This document shows, in pieces, positions 12,561-23,944 of a stretch of 64,000 nucleotides of DNA. Every line of letters starts with the position of its first letter. Positions within the stretch are counted from its first letter, which is position 1. The DNA comes from Davidsoniella eucalypti. Lineage: Eukaryota > Ascomycota > Sordariomycetes > Microascales > Ceratocystidaceae. The notes below the pieces were generated by a model. That model was not told the DNA's origin. It ran no database searches and saw nothing but the letters and a program-made list of their open reading frames with translations. The DNA is taken from NCBI GenBank assembly GCA_004009845.1, contig RMBW01000002.1, forward strand, positions 682,001 through 746,000, given 5' to 3'. The translations under genes were made by a program, and so were the position numbers.

Positions 12561-14540
12561 ATCGCAGTCTGTGACCAGATATCCAGACTGTAAACACTAT
12601 CGACTCCATGGATAGAAACCGTGCTCTAACCTGGCATGTTGTCTGCCTCTTTTCTTTCTCTTGACTAGGCTTCAGTCTTACAGTGCACCAAGCCTCCCAT
12701 AAGCTCGGGAGTAGAAAAGTCTGCTTCATTATGTCGCCTTCTCGGTCGTATCCGATCAGATTCCGTCAGCGTCAGACAAGCAAAAAAAAAAACGAACCAA
12801 AGAGAGGCTCGAGACACGTTTCCTTTGTTCTTCTTTTTCGTCTTACCAACAAAGAGGTATGTGATAGTTTCTGATTCGGTTCTTGCCTATTTTTGCAGTC
12901 ACACGTCCTCTTTCTTTTTCGGACTATATTCTTGGGGCAGTTTCCCGATTTCTCTTCGCTTTCGTCTGTCCGTTCCACAACGGCGGGAGGACAATCTTTG
13001 TTCTTCTTGTCGAGGGAGGCGCGGACTGAGCGTAACTGCACAGAGCAACACCAAGTGAACTAGTAACTACCATAAAAATAAATGATAAACAAATCCCAAA
13101 GGAAGCAGTTGTCGAAGCTTCCGTTCCTCTTTTTTTTTTTTGTCCAGGGGGGGCAATAACCCAAAGAAAAGAAAAACGCCGGAGAAAGACAGAAAGAACG
13201 GACCCACCCCCACTCGACTTCATTTATAACACATTGTTCCAAACGGAAGCTTCCCTGTCCATCTTCTGAATAACCCAGAAACGCAACTACTTGAAGAGTG
13301 GGGTGTATGAGGGCAATGCTTTGGCCCTTCCTTGGCCTCTTTTTAGTCTACATCTTTGCCCTATATCTTTGTCTGCTATCTCCTGTTTGGATCTCATGAA
13401 TCAGATGCACTGGCCTTCTTTCTCCCATCACGGCTTCTCAGTAGAAACTATGTGCCCCCCTCTCGCTAATTCCTTGATAGAGTGTTCAAGGCCAAATGCG
13501 TATGCCATTTGGCGGTTTGTGTGTTTCTAGTCATAATAAGCCAGAAAAAGAAAAAGGGCGTTCTTTTCTCCAGTATTCACAATGAGAAAAGACGTGATGG
13601 CGACCACCGACGAAATTCCCCCCTCTATTCTATTTCTTTTTATAAAGCAAGCATATCCCAAACAAGAGAAGATCAAAGCATCGTCAAACTAAATCCGAGG
13701 CGGGGAAAGACCCTTTGCTGGCGTGGGTAGCAACTGCCTTACACGGACAAGTCCACGTTTTTTTTTCTCCTCTCTTGCTCTATCTTCTTCTTATCTAACT
13801 CGGAAAATGGGGGGCAAGAGCGATTCCGGTAGATGGCTCTTCCCATTTCTCTGGCAATCAAGTACAGAATCCCGCATTCCCGGATACACACTGTACAGGC
13901 GTTTGCTATCGTGGCTCTTTATTCACTTTCCAAGCTCGTATTAGGAAAGTATAGAGTATCTTTATCTTGCATATGGGTTATCACTTCAAGTCAAAGTATT
14001 ACATGGCAATTTACCTACCCCCCACCACCTTTTAACCCAAATCTGCCACGCTCGTCCTGTGGCCCAATTGGCTGGATCGCGTTTCCTGTGCCGTAGTTGT
14101 AGTAGCTACCTGGGGGGAGTTCGTGATGTCCAGACCATCCAGAATCTCAGGGTAGTTTCTCTTGATGTTTGATGCACAAACTTGTATATGGTATAGCCTT
14201 TGTATGGGTTCAATGACGATCAAATAAATAAAAATATTTATTATTTGTTGCAATACATAAGAGCGTTGTAACAGCCCGTCATGATATATATACATTGAAT
14301 AACAACAAAAAATAAAATAATAGCTCTAATCCCTTTGGCCCGATATGGATGGGCTTACTTTACTCTGTAGCTCTATTTGACCATTGACCAAATCGATCCA
14401 CAGTAGCGATAACATCGGCGCAAAGGAGAAAATGGGAGCTTAGCCTCGATTCGATAGGGCATCGCCTCCCTCTATCGCGCTCACTGTAACGCTTCCATTG
14501 TTTCTTTTTTCTCCGATCCAGGCCTTCTGCTCGGATTCAA

Positions 14541-15032
14541 ATGGGAGAGCTTTATCTACTTAATCTGCTAGAACCAGTTTGTTTTTTATCTTGGGTTATC
14601 TGGCAGTTAAAGTTGTACTTTACAAGTCTTCTTCTTACTTCCTCCTTCGATCTTCCCTCCCCCCCCCCCACGAGGCTTGAGAGTTTTTTTCTCCTTTGGC
14701 ATGTCCATACGCTGCCTCTGATTGGCCAGGAGTCTGTTGCTCGGGCTTGTTTGTGCGGTTTTGCTGTGACAACGCTGCTACACTTGCAACCCGTTCTAAG
14801 GTTTGCTAAGGGTGTGAGAAGGTACTCTTTCTTTTTGTTCCTCATAGTTGTGTTTGCTCCGTTTCAGATCTTGGGTCTGAGCTCTCTATTGTGTAGTTTT
14901 GAGTCAGAAAGACTCAGAGTAGAAAAAAAGGAAGATGGACTGCTGTATTTGACTAGTTCGCTGCAGCAATCAGTCATCTCTACTAGCCGGCCTATAGTAG
15001 TAATGATGTTGGATACTTTGGTAGAGTCATAG
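14541..15032 (+). CDS. Weak candidate: 163-residue hydrophobic protein
   Basis: An ATG frame follows a pyrimidine-rich stretch (about 14493-14518). The product has hydrophobic segments near residues 8-33 and 95-118, which could be membrane spans. T-rich DNA produces Leu/Phe-rich translations by itself, so this is weak evidence. Codon use is not strongly biased to C/G endings as in the secure genes of this window. No family is recognised. Confidence 0.15.
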   Translation: MGELYLLNLLEPVCFLSWVIWQLKLYFTSLLLTSSFDLPSPPPTRLESFFLLWHVHTLPLIGQESVARACLCGFAVTTLLHLQPVLRFAKGVRRYSFFLFLIVVFAPFQILGLSSLLCSFESERLRVEKKEDGLLYLTSSLQQSVISTSRPIVVMMLDTLVES

Positions 15033-18000
15033 TAGTAAATCCTGAGGTCTAAGTTGGTCAAGAAAGAGAAAGAGAAACACAGATACAAGTCAAACCGGGG
15101 TATTGCTTGTCCCTTTCGGAATTCGGTACCCAGAGCAAGAAAGTAGAAAACGTGTGTGGGCTAGGATCTTGTCCATCATCTAATGTTGTATTCCATGTAG
15201 CCGGACACAAGCCTTTGCGAAAGGGTTAGGGTTATAAATACGGATGTTATATGAACCGTGATAGGTTGTGTTTTAGTGATTGAAATGCGACGCTGTAGAT
15301 GATTTGATCGATCTTCAACCGATGACTTTTTATATAAAGAAGAAGAAGAATGAGCACACCATACAGTTTGAATGTACCTAGACGGTGCTTGCTTGGTTTA
15401 TCTGAGAATTGATATAACAATTAGAAGATGCAAAGAAGTTAAACAGAGACCTTGTGTTTTGAAAGAGTAGATAGTATCGCTGACTGACAAATATAGAAAG
15501 TCTTGCCACTAACTTTGCGTCTAGTCCGTTGACGAATATTTGTGTTTCTGTTTCTTCCGGATAGTCGCGTTTTTTTATTCTTTGAATTTCTTCTATTCTA
15601 GTTGGCTAAATCTGAAGTGTGGCCGACGCTAAAAAAATGATTATTGGCTTTATTTATATATATTTTCTTCGCGAAGACGGAAGGTCTAGACTGAATTCGG
15701 TGCTCGTATATCCAAGACAAACGAGAACGTGAAGAGAATACGATCACTGGTTGAGACGTTTGAGTAACATAACTTGGACTATTGAATAGAAGCCAAGGTC
15801 GACTGAGTGACAAAAGGAAAAAACCCTAAACGGGCCAAGACGATTTGCCTCCCCGATGCCCTTTAACCGTCATATATCGTTATGCGATCTCGATCTGTGT
15901 AAGCATCGAAGGCGTACCATCATGAATACAAGGCGTGTGACAATGGATATATATCTCCAATTATCGTGGTGGCCACTACAAACCCATTACACAGAAGATG
16001 ATCATACAAAAGAAAAAAAGAACAGATAGCAAACGCAAGTCCTGCCGGTGACGGGAACCTACAGTATTTGGTCTGATGTACAACCACTATACACGCCTAA
16101 AGAGTAGAGGCTATGAAAAAAGAGGCTGTGAATGTATCAGCCGAAACACAGCCGTTGAAGTTCAATGTATGCTCTATTATATATTCCTGTAATTTTTTTT
16201 TTCTTCCTCTTCGTACCTCAAGATTAACCAGATGAAACTAAACAATGCCCTGTCTGAACAATTTCCAGACAAATACCAATATAGAACAAGAATCGGAGAG
16301 GCTAGACGTGCAGTGTATCGTCTGGTCTCGTTGTCATTATGCATGGAATTTATGGGAGATCCAGATTCTGGGCCTTGCATATTCGAACCTGCATATACGT
16401 AAAGGGATGCATAGAAAAAAAGAAGACGGCTATATAACCCAATTTGAAAGATGTAGATCGCGAGGAGGGGGGCAAACATAACCAGAATAAGAGTATCGTT
16501 TATGTTAATATGGGAACAGTGTCTCTATTTTTTGAGTGTCTTTTTAGAGGCCAAGCCACCCCGCAAAGACCAAGATTTTGTGACTGGCAAACAAACGCGT
16601 CAAAATAACGCATGAATGTGGGCGAGCAAGACGACAAAGAGACAGCGTGACGTCGTCATACGAGAGAAGTCCGTACATGTGTATACTGAAGAGAGAATGA
16701 CGGCAATTGTTTGCATGTAATGCGCTTGGGTTCATGTCGAGACTTTTCTTAAAAGTTAATAATTCTGCCGCATACATCAAAGCAACAGAGTGTGGTATAG
16801 CTACATATTTTGTATACCGGCCTATTTTTTTTTGGGGGGTTTAGCTGTATAAAAATGTGCTATAATTCTTCCTCCTTATTGTGTCGGAGAAGCACGAAAA
16901 AGAAGGGCCGTCTTTTCTTATACCATAAAAAAATTATATATTATTATCTGCTTTCGGCCTTATTAGCAGTGAAAATACTGGTAGGCGAAAGGCGGTAAAC
17001 AACAAGAGGAACGAAAAGCCACTAAGAAAAAAAAAGGCGGTCGAATAACCAAAGAACTGTGGGATGATTGGTTGCTGTGGGGTTTCTATGGGCTCTTTTT
17101 TTCCCCACTTTTTGCTTTCCTTCTTTGCAAAACAGCACACCGGCTGAATTACGGGACAATGGCAAGCAGCAAGTACTTGGAGAAGAAGCCTACTAATCGC
17201 CGGTAGGTTTCCACTATTAGTTTTTTTTTTTTTTCATCCTAAGCCCTCTTTATTTGGGACGCCGGAGAAGATCCACTCTTGACATTCAGTCGTTTGCTTA
17301 TTAAACAACTTGCATACAATTGCCATACTTCTAGGTTAGCAAATGGGGGTTTTGACTGTGTTCCCTGATGGCCATCTTTGATAACTCATCCGGCGACCAA
17401 ATCCTGGCCCTAGTCCATAGAGTTGACACTAAACGAGATCTTTGTGTTCATTTTCCCAACGGTACGGCTCTTTTTTTTTTTACATTTTTTTTTTCCGAGA
17501 GCAATGAAAGCATGAAAAAAATTGAGAACAAGGGCTTGCCATGGACTTGGCCCGAGCTTTTGGGAAAGAAAAAAAAAAGTACTAAAGGAACAGGGTTATA
17601 TGTTGCAAGGGGCGTCCAGGAAAGAAAGAAAAAAAAACGCAGGACAAAACGCAGGCTTACAAAGTGGACACTTTTGTGGTACGCACAGAAACGCCGATAG
17701 TGGAAAAAGAAAAAGAAGTGGGCACACCTGCGTTTCTTGTTCCTTGTCTTCAGCCTAGCAAAAAAAAAAAAAAAATCTTAAAACGCCACGCTATTGCTTT
17801 CCCCGTTCCCCGGAGGGTAGCATCCAGGCAAGCAGTTACCATAAGTGGGAAACGGTGTAGAAAATATACAGATACGACTGGGGGAAATTCGGGAGAAAAA
17901 AAATATAATAAAGTAACCAAGTAATAATAATAAAAAAAATATCAAAAGCACCTTGTGAGAAAAAAAAAGATCGACCACAAGGTAAAACAATGCAAAAAAA

Positions 18001-18448
18001 TGTATAGGCATCAACTTTCATTATAGCAAGGATAAATTGCTACTGTTGTATTATCTATTATCCTTAAAAAGATTTTCCGTAGTAAATTATACTGTGGTAT
18101 TATTTATTATCCTTCTAGATCTTCCACGATGCCGGCGATCAAGCGAAGAGTAAAAACATAAAAAATAAACAAAAAAGACTAGAGAAATTGAAAAGCGGTG
18201 CCAAATGAAACCAAAAGGTCTCTTTTTTATTTATTGTAGCATGTGAGTGTGATAACACAATACAATGCCAATATAAGAAGATCGATTGATTTTCTATTGT
18301 TCGCCGGGAGACCTTCAGAAGAAGAGACAGCAATAACCGATAATCAGTACTTTGTTCTCTATGCAAAAGCGGTCTGGGTTTATTTAGATGGATAGACGGT
18401 GACAAGCCTGGCTAGTCCCAAAGACAACGTACAGCCTAAAGCTTGTAA

Positions 18449-18487
18449 GCCTATAGTTTATGCCTATAGCTTATACCTATAGTTATA
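18449..18487. repeat. Three tandem 13-bp units with core CCTATAG
   Basis: GCCTATAGTTTAT (18449), GCCTATAGCTTAT (18462) and ACCTATAGTTATA (18475) follow each other with an exact 13-bp period and one to a few differences. Confidence 0.85.
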
Positions 18488-19800
18488 TCACAGCTAGGCA
18501 AAGTCTAGAAGCCCATCTGCAGCCCTCTTCGGTCCATGAAACTCAAGGAACAACTCGCTTATGCAAGCAAAAATAAAGCACAGCACAAAACAGAAGTGTT
18601 TTTTTTCCCACAGTACAGAATAAGAGTTTCTGTCGCTTTTTCTGCCTTTTTATTCACCGCCCTTGATTTGGCGGAGAAGCTTGCATCTCTTATTATTGGG
18701 TGAGCGGTCTATCAGCCTCCACTAATCAAAGGGAAAGCCAGCCTTGTTACTGTAGACACGTATCATACACATAATTTACTGTATCTCTCAGCTGCTGATC
18801 CGAAGTGTAGCAGTGCTACGACGCTACAGAGGGGCTGCTCTTGACGTCTAACAAACCTGATACTATAGTAGAAAAGAAGAAGGGAAAGATCCAAAGAAGA
18901 CGATCCTATTGTGCGGAAGGCAAGGGTATCACGTTCCGGCTGCTTTATTGGCTTTAGAAACGGCAACTTGCAAGAGAAGGTCGAACTAAGGCCAAGCAAG
19001 GCCTGTCCCTCTTTCTGCCCTCCGGCTGAAAGAAGAAAACGTATGAAGGAAAGTTGAATCCCCGGTTCTGATATGCAATCACGAGAGGGCCAATAGAATG
19101 AAAATCGACATATCCCCTCAGTTTGTCCTATTTAATAACGACTTCGCCAGGAGGTCGTTCCGGATTGGGGACCCTAGTAAAAGAACAAGAGAGAGGGGGG
19201 CCTTGAAGAAACCGAGAGAAAAGGGTTCAACCCAGTACAGGCAAAGCCCTCACTGTTCCTTGTCTTGTTCTGTCAGATGTCAAAGTTTCGTCTTTTACTG
19301 GCGATGAATCACATTCGAATACTAGGTCATCTGCGTACCCTCTCTGTTCTTCCCGTTGATATACGCTTCATCATTTATTATCCGCCCCAAACGCCTTGAT
19401 CTTTGTTTGGACATCATCGGAAATCTGGAGAACCTCGAATATGAAGGATAGCCGGGCTTCTAACAAAGGAGAAAGAGAGATATATATATACCTTATTAGA
19501 GGTCTTATCTTGTGCTCTGAGACGCTCTAGTGCCCCCAGCGTCTCGATGTTCAGCGATTTACTCCGGTAGCTCGGTATCTTCTTTTCTTTTTTGTCGTTG
19601 TACGTCTGATATGCACACATGGCATCCATCCTCCACTGCTTATCCAGGAGGTGGTTTATTAAGGAGAAGAAGGAAAAGCACGAGAGAGGCCTCAATATGA
19701 TCCCGACTTGTGCAGAGTTGTCTTTAGTGTTTAGGCCAGTTGGCTCAAGTGTTGCCGGTGAGCTTCTTATTTTTTAAGCCTAGACACACGCACACGCCAC

Positions 19801-22800
19801 GGCCACGACAAAGTTATGAACGCCATGACCTTGGGCAAATAATGAGACGAAAAGCCAAATGCCGACGGAGACACCATTGTCCATTGTTGTTTTCCTGGCT
19901 CGTGTAGCTATATCTTCACCTTGATAGTCATTACTATGTAGATATTAGAGTAGCGGGCGATCTATAGCCATATGGGATATGCCGTCTTCTCTAGTGTATA
20001 TTGAGACACTCACCGCAGCGCTAGCAAGACAAAGTGGCACCAAAAGAAGGACAAAGGTCGTTGGTGTGATCCTCTGGATTAGCAGTGGTGCCGATCGACG
20101 TTGGCGTTTCTTAAGCTTCGTTGATGGGCCTCACCAAAGCTAGTCTAGTCTGCCTTGGACGTGTTCTGGAGGGGTCTCAAGATGTCGTGACCATGTTCTC
20201 TTCACTGTCTCCCATGGCGTGTCTCTTCATCGTCCAAAGAGACATGTGTTATTGAGGACACCAGGAGAACGAGGGTCCCAAAGCCGTGGTCCTGTCGCCG
20301 ATCTTCTTCCTTTGGGACAGAGAGGGGAAAGGGACCATGTTCCGGAATCCAGGGATGCAGGTGTATATCAACACCAATAATAGAACATCCATATTGTATC
20401 TGTAGTCGCAATAGCAAAGTGAAGAAGTGCCAATATGTCGAATAGTGCCTCAATTGGTGCAACAGGGTCAAAGCCACGGTAGACCCAAAGGGTGGACCGA
20501 GGAAGGGCGAGTTTCTGTCTTCCCAGGTGGCCTGGGGTAGGCCTGGTCAATCTGGGAGCAGCGTGGTATCTGGGAGGGCACAGCATGAGCACAAAGAAAA
20601 AGAGGAAGATGCCAGCCAATCAGCGGCCGCAGAGCTGTTCCCAACAGTCGCCCTGATGGATCTTGATTGGCACAATGGAGCCTTGTCCCCCGTCCGGAAG
20701 GGGAGGAAGACTTCCGGTAAAGAGGGCCAGGGGCATCAGAGAGTATCAAGCTATGGACTAGGGTTGGTAGATAGACAGCCCTTTGGGCAAGGCTCTACCG
20801 AAATGAAGAGCGTATATCACGGCCGTTCCTGGAGACGTTGGTAAACAAGACGAATGAGGAGAGGAGGGATTCTTCGGGGAAGCCATTGCGTCTCTACTAT
20901 CAGCCCCAGTTTCTCTGGTGGACAAAGAGACAAGGAGTGAAAGGTCCCGACTTGGTGAGAAACGCTGAGCAAGAAGAAAAGGTCGAAGGCGAGCCCTTGT
21001 GTCTCATCTTATTGTGTTCCCATAGGGTACAATGGCGATTTTTGATTGATGTCCCAATTCTGAGGATGATGTGCCGCAAGGGGGTGTCCCTTTTTGGTCT
21101 TCTGTATTCTTTTTTTTTCCTATTTTTTCTATAGGGGTCCCAAGGAAGAAGACTTGAAGAGAATTGAACAGGTCACAAAGAAGAGCCGTCTTGGTGAGAT
21201 TTGGTGGCGCTCGAGCTGAAAGACGGCATTTTATCGAAAGAATAGATGAGGAATACGAGAATGAAAATATGGAGGGAAATTTCCGAGTGAAGATGTCAGC
21301 CTCGCCAATACCCATTCGAGTAGCTGCCACTCCAAAGCTGGCAATCACTGCATCAACAATTCCATTCTTCCAGTCTCTGTTGTCCAACAGCAACCACAAC
21401 GCCCGGCATGATATGCCTTGCTTCTTTGCTTGTCAGTTCCGGGTTCTGGGAACTCACTTGGTGCTCTGGTGTTCAACCGGGCTGCCAAAGACACGGGGCC
21501 ATCCTGTCTGTTCTCCAGCGTACGTGGGCCAGTGTATCCCGACCTTCCAGGCCTGTTATACATTCTCGACAGCATATATACAACTACGACGACATGGACA
21601 GCGAGCCACGCTAGATGCTAGCACCAGTCAAGTAGCACAGGCTCACAAGCCAATGCTTTCCTGCTCATGGATGTGCTTTTGGGGCCGCCGAGCGTCGTTC
21701 CTCGGCAAGAAAACAGAGCGAATCAAGACGGAGAGAGATAAGGGAGGGGTTTGGCTTCTGATCGTTGGCGTTGACGGGCGGGAAGGCAACTGAGGCGGCT
21801 TCTGCAGGGAATAAACAAAGCACTGTATACGAACAAAGAGAGAAGAGCCTGCACAGGAACAGAGTACAGAACCCAAGGCCAGAGAGGTCAAGGCACTTCC
21901 GGTGATCTGGTCCTGGGCCTTCAATCCTTTCTCTCTGTGTCTCTCAGTCCCAAATCTCCCGGCGTTGCAACGCAAATGGAGCTCGGGCATCTTTTCCCTC
22001 TTTCTGGTACCGGGCAGCGTCTTGGTGGTGGAGTCTCTCTTGACTGCAGCCTTCTGGCCCCTGGCAAAACTGGATGGACGCTAGCCAGTTACAGAACAGA
22101 ATGCCAGTGTCCGTTCTAGGAAAACGAGAACGACCTTCCCATTTCCCCGGTAGCAGTAGCAGCAAAACGGGAGAGTGTCAATTTAGGCCCTGGTCCGGAA
22201 GCTCTTCCCCAGACCCTTGTATCACTACGAAGCTCTCTTCTTTTCTTTTTCTCTGGGGACCTTTTGGTACAATGTTTGGTAGCTCCCATGCCCCCCGGCG
22301 GCTTTATTTTAAAGGGCTCCGTTTGGCCTTCCTACTACGATACTTGTACCTGCGATTCTGCAGGTCTTCATCTTGTTCTGGGCAGGGAAATTGACACCGG
22401 GAGCTTGGGTTGCACTCTATTCCGTCCGGCTTCCTCTTCCCTGGGACCTCTGTAGACTTTCTCTGGGATTTTCATTGTTCAATGAGAGATAGAGCAAACG
22501 GTCGTGATACAAAGCCAGCCAACCGACTGATCTTTGCGTTTTACCCTCATCTCTGTCCCCTGTCCGGATATCATCGCCCAGTAAGCCGGAGTCGTTACAT
22601 TGTCTTTGTCTTCTTGTTGCGGCATTGCACCTGTAGGATTAATATCCCAGATGACGATACCGAACCTCCTTCTCTTCTAGTTGGGACACACTTGCTAGCG
22701 TATCCTTAATCTATACTGCGCGATCACAAGCCAGAACGCGGCCTGTTTCTGTTCTTTTCTTACTTCCCTTACGACAAGCGAATCGTAATAATACAAGCAC

Positions 22801-23600
22801 AAGCGAGGGCCCAAAGAACGCACTACTGGGTCGCCAAACAAGAGACGAAAGAAAATCAGCCTGATAAGCCTCTTAGTGCCCAGTGTCTTCTGTCATCTAT
22901 CGAGCCAGAGAGACCAGGCCAACAAGCCAGAGCATCACAAAGCAAGATGGAGTAAATAATAGTAAATCATGGAGCCTATATTCCAATCAAACCGGCCAAG
23001 ACAATATCTCTTAGTCTTCTCTGTGTGCCTATCAAGACCCAAAGACTCCAAGGCCCTAAGATCGGAAACCCAAGTGGACGGAAACTCTTTTCAAGGGTCG
23101 TCCATTGCCTGGCAGGCTTTCGTCCTTCCCCCTTCGTTCCTCTTTTACTCTTACAGCCTTTGTATAATACACCCCCATCATGTTCCCCTGAGCTTAATAT
23201 ATCATAAAACAGAACGTGGTACACGTTGATTGCTGTGTTTTCCAGCGTTACAATGCTTCATTTTACTGATATAATCACCACCCACACATAACCAAACAAT
23301 AATAGGCAGAAACCCTCGTCTAGGTCTTGACGGGAAAAAGGATACAGAGGTAGGGATGGAGGAAATCCCAAATATGCTTGCCTGGTCCGTCTCCCCTTCT
23401 GTTTCCTGTGCTATTCTGTACTTCCTGTTCTCTTTGTGCTGTCCTTCCCCCCCCGCCAGCTTCCCGTCAAGACGCGTGTTGCTTCCCAAGGATTTATCCC
23501 CCCCTTCCCCCTGTCCTTAGATCACTGGAACGCGCTACGATTGGTCAATTCCATCCCGAGAACCTGTTGCCGGCGCGGCTTCAAGGCCTAAAATGGATTA
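19801..23600. other. More GC-rich island open on both strands
   Basis: Compared with its surroundings this block visibly has more G+C and fewer A/T runs, and several frames stay open on both strands (for example plus 20527-20844 and 21269-21793, minus 21004-21399 and 21643-21990). Codons in both the plus frame at 21.2-21.8 kb and the minus frame at 21.0-21.4 kb look gene-like, so the true strand cannot be decided by eye. No protein family, transposase or reverse transcriptase motif is recognised. It may be an orphan gene, a decayed gene or a decayed element. Confidence 0.35.
21269..21793 (+). CDS. Weak candidate: orphan frame in the GC-rich island
   Basis: The frame is open from 21164 and the first ATG is at 21269, giving 174 residues. 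Codons are fairly balanced with many C/G endings. The product is Cys- and Arg-containing with no motif I recognise. A plausible 3' splice site (a pyrimidine-rich stretch ending TTGTCAG at about 21438) lies inside it, so an alternative spliced reading in another frame is equally possible. A coding-like minus frame overlaps it. Confidence 0.15.
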   Translation: MEGNFRVKMSASPIPIRVAATPKLAITASTIPFFQSLLSNSNHNARHDMPCFFACQFRVLGTHLVLWCSTGLPKTRGHPVCSPAYVGQCIPTFQACYTFSTAYIQLRRHGQRATLDASTSQVAQAHKPMLSCSWMCFWGRRASFLGKKTERIKTERDKGGVWLLIVGVDGREGN

Positions 23601-23888
23601 AGTGCCCTAAGTGAAGAGGACCAAGCGGGAAAAGAAAAGAAAGAGAGTTATTTTCTGCCTCGTTACCAGGTCTTGGTTCCAAAAAAGGTGGCCAAGCAAG
23701 CATTCTTTGTTTTTTTTTTTCCTCTTGTTTTCCAAGGCCAAGAACTGGGTTTGCCTGATCTTTCTCTGGGAAGCTACTGAACTAACTGTCTGGCTTTTTG
23801 ACGGGCGGTATGGATTCGACGTTCTGGCAGCCGTCAAGTGTCTCTTCGTGCTCGCATTGTTGATTGTTCATTTTCTCTCCTTAGGGTT

Positions 23889-23944
23889 ATGCATTGTTCT
23901 GTAGCTAACCCTGTACATTACTAGAACATGTACAATGCATTGTT
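23889..23944. repeat. 10-bp direct repeats flanking a small hairpin
   Basis: ATGCATTGTT occurs at 23889-23898 and 23935-23944. Between them TGTACAT (23912-23918) pairs with ATGTACA (23928-23934). Confidence 0.8.

Larger units (their letters stand above)
12561..19800. other. Gene-poor A/T-rich interval
   Basis: The interval is dominated by A/T runs and short accidental frames. The best open frame (14541-15032) is listed separately as a weak candidate. A telomere-like GGGTTAGGGTTA lies at 15223-15234. Nothing else is supportable. Confidence 0.6.
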
